Assembly (NCBI GenBank): GCA_003150395.1
Contig: QAMI01000041.1
Location: forward strand, 39,394-49,798
Source of the DNA: Candidatus Gastranaerophilales bacterium
GTDB taxonomy: Bacteria > Cyanobacteriota > Vampirovibrionia > Gastranaerophilales > Gastranaerophilaceae
Length of the DNA: 10,405 bases
Direction: 5' to 3'
Positions 7,206 through 10,405 of the stretch are shown in pieces; position 1 is the stretch's first letter, and each line of letters starts with the position of its first letter. The notes beneath the pieces were generated by a model. It worked only from the letters and a program-made list of their open reading frames with translations, was not told the origin of the DNA and searched no databases. Made by a program: the position numbers and the translations under genes.

Positions 7206-7884
7206 CTTTCCTCATTATACTTTTGCCAAAGCATTTACTTTAGCGGAAGTTCTTATTACTCTTGGAATTATCGGTATTGTTACCGCTATGACGTTACCTG
7301 CATTAATAGCAAATCACAATAAAAAGGTTATTGAAACTAGACTTAAGTCTTTTTATTCCACCATGAATCAAGCTATTGTTAGAGCCGAAGTTGATCTTGG
7401 CGATAAAAAATATTGGTTTATGAATTTATCTAATGATTGCAAAGCTGATGAATACAGTGAAACTTGTTTGAGAAGTTTTTATGATATATATTTGAAAAAA
7501 TATTTGAATGCGCCTAAAACTTTTTATACTGTTGAATATAATGATTTAATCTCCAAGAAAGGATCTCTTTGGATTTATTTTTCTAATGGAAGCGGTGTAA
7601 AAATGGGATATAGCGGACGAGATTATGCTTTTTTTCCAGTTGCTTCAAAAATGGATAAAGATAATCGTACTAAATGCAAAGATTACTTTATTTTTGCTTT
7701 ATACCCAAATGCGTCTGAGAAAACACAAATAAGAGCCATCGCATTTAAAAATAAAGGATTGGAACCTTATATTAATACTGATTGGGACGGGACAAGAGAA
7801 TGGCTTGTACAACATAAACAATGCTCTAAGCTAATCCAACTTAATAATTGGGAAATTCCTGAGGATTATCCTGTTAAATTATAA
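7183..7884 (+). CDS. Type IV pilin-like / type II secretion pseudopilin (prepilin), start disrupted by poly-G
   Basis: The body encodes a class III-type prepilin. A short polar leader ends in AKA, then FTLAEVLITLGIIGIVTAMTLPALI supplies the cleavage site, the conserved Glu at +5 and the hydrophobic spine helix. A basic NHNKK stretch follows and then a globular periplasmic/extracellular domain with Cys at CKADEYSETC, TKCKDYF and HKQCSKL. The residue before the cleavage point is Ala, not the usual Gly, which is tolerated in some prepilins. The protein would assemble into a pilus or pseudopilus after processing by a PilD-type peptidase. The pilus genes themselves are not in this window. The open frame begins with an unsupported TTG at 7183; the intended start is the ATG at 7152, one frame away across the G run. 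Codons appear richer in T endings than in neighbouring genes. It has its own promoter and is followed by a long hairpin. Family is sure; the exact pilus type is not. Confidence 0.88.
   Translation: MGGGGLNNFPHYTFAKAFTLAEVLITLGIIGIVTAMTLPALIANHNKKVIETRLKSFYSTMNQAIVRAEVDLGDKKYWFMNLSNDCKADEYSETCLRSFYDIYLKKYLNAPKTFYTVEYNDLISKKGSLWIYFSNGSGVKMGYSGRDYAFFPVASKMDKDNRTKCKDYFIFALYPNASEKTQIRAIAFKNKGLEPYINTDWDGTREWLVQHKQCSKLIQLNNWEIPEDYPVKL
7185..7196. repeat. Poly-G tract of 12, candidate phase-variation switch
   Basis: Twelve consecutive G lie in an otherwise AT-rich sequence, 33 bases after the ATG of the pilin gene. With 12 G the ATG frame stops at 7203. With 13 it reads GCT TAA and stops at once. 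With 11 or 14 it continues into the full pilin. Homopolymeric G tracts of about this length are known slippage sites of contingency genes in other bacteria (Campylobacter, Neisseria). Here the role is inferred, and an assembly length error is the main alternative. Confidence 0.8.
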
Positions 7885-7905
7885 AATCTATTATAAAATT
7901 CTTGC

Positions 7906-7957
7906 AACAACAAAGGAAAGTTTTAATTTTTTTATTTTTCAACTTTTCTTTGTTGTT
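7906..7957. terminator. Long hairpin after the pseudopilin gene, probable terminator
   Basis: AACAACAAAGGAAAG (7906-7920) pairs with CTTTTCTTTGTTGTT (7943-7957) over 15 positions with one G-T wobble. The loop is 22 bases and very T-rich. It begins 22 bases after the pilin stop codon. It lacks the T run expected directly after the stem on either strand, so it may be an unusual terminator or a stabilising 3' structure. Confidence 0.55.
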
Positions 7958-7983
7958 CTTATAACCGCATTAATCAGACTTAA

Positions 7984-8012
7984 TTTAAAAAGTTTCTTAT
8001 TTACTGTATAAT
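7984..8012 (+). promoter_or_regulatory. Promoter of the rluD-like gene
   Basis: TTTAAA (7984-7989), a 17-base spacer and a perfect TATAAT (8007-8012) lie 24 bases before the ATG at 8037. Transcription would start near 8019, giving a very short leader. The -35 matches the consensus in four of six positions, so support comes mainly from the -10 box and the spacing. Confidence 0.55.
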
Positions 8013-8036
8013 TTATTTTAGAAACGGATTTTATAT

Positions 8037-8945
8037 ATGATTTTTTTAGCAGATGAAAATGATGAAAATACAAGACTGGATAATTTTCTGACAGCAGTCA
8101 CTATTGATTTGGCACGGGCAAAAATTCAGAGTCTGATTAAATCCGGTAATGTAAAGGTTAACGGAACAATTAAGAAACCTTCTTACTGCGTCAAAGAAGG
8201 CGACAAAATAGAATTTTGTATTCCAGAAGAACAGAGTTTAAAAATTGAGGCAGAAAATTTACCGCTTGAAATTATATATGAAGATGAAAACATGGCTGTA
8301 GTAAACAAACCATCAGGGATGCTTACACACCCTACTTCAACTGAAAAATCCGGAACTTTAGTCAATGCACTTCTTTTTAGGTTTGGTGAAAATCTTTCTG
8401 ATATAAACGGCGAATTCAGACGCGGAATTGTTCACCGGCTTGACAAGAATACATCCGGACTTTTGATGATTGCAAAAAATAACAAAATGCATGAATACCT
8501 TGCAGATTTAATAAAAAATCACAATTTAACAAAAAAATACAGAACAATTGTTAAAGGGAATTATCCAAAAGATGATGACATAATTGAACTTCCGATAGGC
8601 AGGCATCCAACGCAGCCTCACAAAATGTCCGTGATTGAAAATGGAAAAGAAAGCACCACCATCGTCAAAGTTTTAGAAAGATTTAAAGATGCAACCTATT
8701 TGGAGATAACTCTTGTTACCGGAAGAACCCACCAAATCCGTGTACATTTAAGCAGCAAAGGTTTTCCTGTTTTTAATGATACACTCTACGGCGCCGGAAT
8801 GGCAAAAGTTAAAACTGATGAACAAGTGTTACAATCGTACTATTTGAGATTTACAAAACCGTTTTCTGATGAAATAATAGAGCTGAAAATTGAGCCTGAT
8901 GAAAAAATAAAAAAAGTACTCAATTATCTGAAAAACAGGAGTTAA
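8037..8945 (+). CDS. RluA-family rRNA pseudouridine synthase (RluD-like)
   Basis: This family isomerises specific uridines in 23S rRNA (or tRNA) to pseudouridine in the cytoplasm. The 302-residue protein has the RluD/RluC layout: an N-terminal S4 RNA-binding domain (about 12-60, with RLDNFLT and KVNG), then the catalytic domain. It shows VVNKPSGMLTHP (88-99), the active-site motif GIVHRLDKNTSGLLMIAKN (130-148) with catalytic D136, and RTHQIRVHLSSKGFPVFND (230-248). The exact target uridines cannot be read from sequence; RluD (positions 1911/1915/1917 in E. coli) is the closest guess. The Shine-Dalgarno is weak (CGGA eight bases before the ATG). A member of this family commonly lies next to lspA (for example ylyB in Bacillus); here the pilin gene stands between them. 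A small membrane protein gene follows after three bases. Confidence 0.93.
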   Translation: MIFLADENDENTRLDNFLTAVTIDLARAKIQSLIKSGNVKVNGTIKKPSYCVKEGDKIEFCIPEEQSLKIEAENLPLEIIYEDENMAVVNKPSGMLTHPTSTEKSGTLVNALLFRFGENLSDINGEFRRGIVHRLDKNTSGLLMIAKNNKMHEYLADLIKNHNLTKKYRTIVKGNYPKDDDIIELPIGRHPTQPHKMSVIENGKESTTIVKVLERFKDATYLEITLVTGRTHQIRVHLSSKGFPVFNDTLYGAGMAKVKTDEQVLQSYYLRFTKPFSDEIIELKIEPDEKIKKVLNYLKNRS

Positions 8946-8948
8946 TTT

Positions 8949-9326
8949 ATGAAATATGTATTTTGGACAATTGCTTTTATTATAACAATAATATGGATTT
9001 ATCTGGTTATCGCAAACCTGACAGCAACAGGCGGAATAACATTACTGGACAATAATCTTGCTCAGACATTCGCTACATTTCCAAAAAGAATTGTTCTTAA
9101 TATGGGTTTGATTATTTGTATAGTTTTTCTTGCTGGCTTGACGACTGCAAAACTTATTTTCATACCGCTTTTAATAAAAAACAAGGCAAAAGAAGGTGCT
9201 TATGAAAGACGGCTCGAAAAAACCTCAGTTTCTAATGACGAAAGCAATGCAAAAGTCAAAGTTTTAGAAGCAAAAATTCAAGTACTAGAAAAAGCGCTCG
9301 AAGATGCCATAAAGAAAACAAAATAA
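8949..9326 (+). CDS. Small membrane protein with two helices and a C-terminal coiled coil, unknown function
   Basis: The 125-residue protein has two hydrophobic segments, about 4-23 and 50-75, joined by a loop of some 25 residues, followed by a basic KNKAKEGAYERRLEK stretch and a C-terminal heptad-like helix (V103, L106, I110, L113, L117, I121). The basic stretch after the second helix predicts both termini in the cytoplasm, with the coiled coil free for oligomerisation or partner binding. The layout recalls LapA/DUF1049-type proteins, but I see no diagnostic motif and do not assign it. AGGAG (8938-8942) at the end of the preceding gene, which stops three bases before, is well placed for the ATG, so it is probably co-transcribed and coupled with the rluD-like gene. 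Confidence 0.8.
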   Translation: MKYVFWTIAFIITIIWIYLVIANLTATGGITLLDNNLAQTFATFPKRIVLNMGLIICIVFLAGLTTAKLIFIPLLIKNKAKEGAYERRLEKTSVSNDESNAKVKVLEAKIQVLEKALEDAIKKTK

Positions 9327-9365
9327 ACTATATGGTTGAATTTTTTATTAAATTTTCTTAAATTA

Positions 9366-9394
9366 TTCACAATAATTCAATTTTGTGATACAAT
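9366..9394 (+). promoter_or_regulatory. Extended -10 promoter of the last gene
   Basis: TTCACA (9366-9371, five of six to consensus), a 17-base spacer and TACAAT (9389-9394) preceded by TGA form a strong sigma70-type promoter with an extended -10. The transcript would start near 9401, leaving an unusually long, very AT-rich leader of about 135 bases. Within the leader a 13-base sequence, AATTTTTATAAAA, occurs twice (9416-9428 and 9485-9497). No riboswitch-like structure was recognised. Confidence 0.6.
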
Positions 9395-9520
9395 TTATGT
9401 TACTAATGGACGTATAATTTTTATAAAAATTTTGTAAATATTTGTAACACCATATTGGTATTTTTAGCAAATAAATAAATTCAGAATTTTTATAAAATTT
9501 ATAAAAGTGTGTATTAAAAA

Positions 9521-9527
9521 GGAAGGA
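9521..9527 (+). promoter_or_regulatory. Ribosome binding site of the last gene
   Basis: GGAAGGA stands eight bases before the ATG at 9536 and supports that start. With the good promoter upstream it suggests strong expression. Confidence 0.65.
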
Positions 9528-9535
9528 CACAAAAT

Positions 9536-10405
9536 ATGGTAGATGCAGTAAACAACAATAACAATACCGCAATCTATACAGGTATTGGAACAGTAGCAGG
9601 TGCCGCAGCAGGTGCAGGATACGGCGGATGGATGTCAAAACCGTTGTTAAACAAAGAAGATCCGTCAGACGCTTTTGTTAGAAGATATTATGACAACGAC
9701 GCAAAAGATACAATTGCAAAAGCAGGCGAAGATGCAAAAAAAGCTTTAACTGAGTCTCCTACTTATAAAGCAGCAGGCGAAGATGTAACAAAATTAACAG
9801 ATATTATCAAAGGTAATGCTAAAAGCTATGGATTGGAAGCTGAAATGAACGCTGATGGTACTGTTAAAAAATCTTTAGATGACGTGGTTAAGGAGTTTGT
9901 TGGCGATGCTGACGCGGCAAAACTAAAAGAAAAAATGGAAAAAACAGTTTCTGACGTTGCAACAGAAAATGCAACAAAAGGCTTCAAAGACAGTAAAAAA
10001 TTAGCAGAACTTTCAAAAGATCTTAAAGAATTGGCAAACGCTCCAAAAGCTGAAGAGTTAAAAGCATTTGTTTCTAAACACGCTGAAACATTAGGCGTTG
10101 AAGCTGATAAAGTCGATGATTTCCTAAAAAAAGACATTACCGAGATTAAAGAGTTAGCAAAAAATGTAACTAAACCTTTAAAAGATAAAGAAAACGATTT
10201 AAAAGCCTTTATCAAAGACGGAAAGTTAAATCTTGAAGGCGCTGGCGATGCTGTTAAAAAAGCCGCTAAAGATACAAAACTCTGGGCAGGTGCAAAATGG
10301 GCAGCCGGAGTTGGATTGGCTCTTGGTATAGCATCTTATATAGGCGCAAAGATGACAGCCCCTAAAGTTGCAAAAGAAGAAGAACAGCAGACACAAGCAT
10401 CATAA
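9536..10405 (+). CDS. Unrecognised Ala/Lys/Glu-rich helical protein with glycine-zipper segments at both ends
   Basis: I do not recognise this 289-residue protein. It begins MVDAVNNNNN with no signal peptide. Next is a Gly/Ala-rich hydrophobic segment (about 13-32) with glycines at 16, 18, 22, 26, 28, 30 and 31, a glycine-zipper pattern. Residues 40-245 are charged and low in aromatics, dominated by Lys, Glu, Asp and Ala, and read as amphipathic helices broken by Gly/Pro (for example KKLAELSKDLKELANA and KLKEKMEKTVSDV). A second Gly/Ala segment with W250 and W255 (about 249-274, GVGLALGIASYIGAKM) precedes a hydrophilic tail, EEEQQTQAS. There are no Cys residues. The symmetric plan suggests two membrane or membrane-lining anchors around a helical bundle; a structural, phasin-like or surface role is possible but unproven. 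Promoter and ribosome site look strong. The stop codon TAA is the last three bases of the window, so the gene is complete. Confidence 0.85.
   Translation: MVDAVNNNNNTAIYTGIGTVAGAAAGAGYGGWMSKPLLNKEDPSDAFVRRYYDNDAKDTIAKAGEDAKKALTESPTYKAAGEDVTKLTDIIKGNAKSYGLEAEMNADGTVKKSLDDVVKEFVGDADAAKLKEKMEKTVSDVATENATKGFKDSKKLAELSKDLKELANAPKAEELKAFVSKHAETLGVEADKVDDFLKKDITEIKELAKNVTKPLKDKENDLKAFIKDGKLNLEGAGDAVKKAAKDTKLWAGAKWAAGVGLALGIASYIGAKMTAPKVAKEEEQQTQAS

Noticed and set aside
9363..9638. Minus-strand open frame of 91 codons over the leader of the last gene.
   Set aside because: It covers the promoter and start of the last gene, and the AT-rich translation (Tyr/Leu/Phe) has no recognisable features.
9826..10215. 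Minus-strand open frame of 129 codons, Ser/Phe-rich, opposite the last gene.
   Set aside because: Its composition (Ser, Phe, Ala) is the mirror of Lys/Glu/Ala codons on the other strand, and it has no ribosome site.

Overview
The window is AT-rich bacterial chromosome carrying nine protein genes, most of them housekeeping. The best taxonomic guess is an uncultured gut-type Vampirovibrionia (Melainabacteria, Gastranaerophilales-like), a non-photosynthetic sister group of Cyanobacteria. This rests on the pseudopilin N-terminus (AFTLAEVLITLGIIGIV followed by TLPALI), which I associate with the large prepilin families of that group, together with low GC and a murC-murB pair. It is inference from memory, not a database match.

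Layout. On the minus strand, murC (906-2330) and murB (20-919) overlap by 14 bases and encode two consecutive early steps of peptidoglycan precursor synthesis. Divergent from murC is a small GNAT-type acetyltransferase gene (2415-3035). It converges on leuS (minus, 3092-5569), and a bidirectional hairpin terminator lies between them. From 5703 everything is on the plus strand. A signal-peptide-bearing NTF2-like protein overlaps lspA (lipoprotein signal peptidase). Then come a pseudopilin gene with its own promoter, an RluA/RluD-type pseudouridine synthase, a small two-helix membrane protein coupled to it, and an unrecognised Ala/Lys/Glu-rich helical protein with glycine-zipper segments at both ends, which ends on the last base of the window.

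The most interesting feature is at the pseudopilin gene. A strong promoter and a strong Shine-Dalgarno lead to an ATG at 7152. Twelve codons into that reading frame is an uninterrupted run of 12 G (7185-7196), after which the frame stops. The pilin body is open in the frame that would be reached if the run were one G shorter or two longer. Both other frames stop within three codons of the run. This is the architecture of a phase-variable contingency locus, although a homopolymer-length error in the assembly would look the same. The pilin gene also sits between lspA and the rluD-like gene, which are neighbours in many bacteria, so it looks like an inserted unit.

No tRNA, rRNA, CRISPR array, insertion sequence or attachment site was seen. 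The only non-coding stretches over 100 bases are the leuS/NTF2 divergent gap, the pilin upstream region, the pilin-rluD gap (a long hairpin and a promoter) and the 209-base leader before the last gene.
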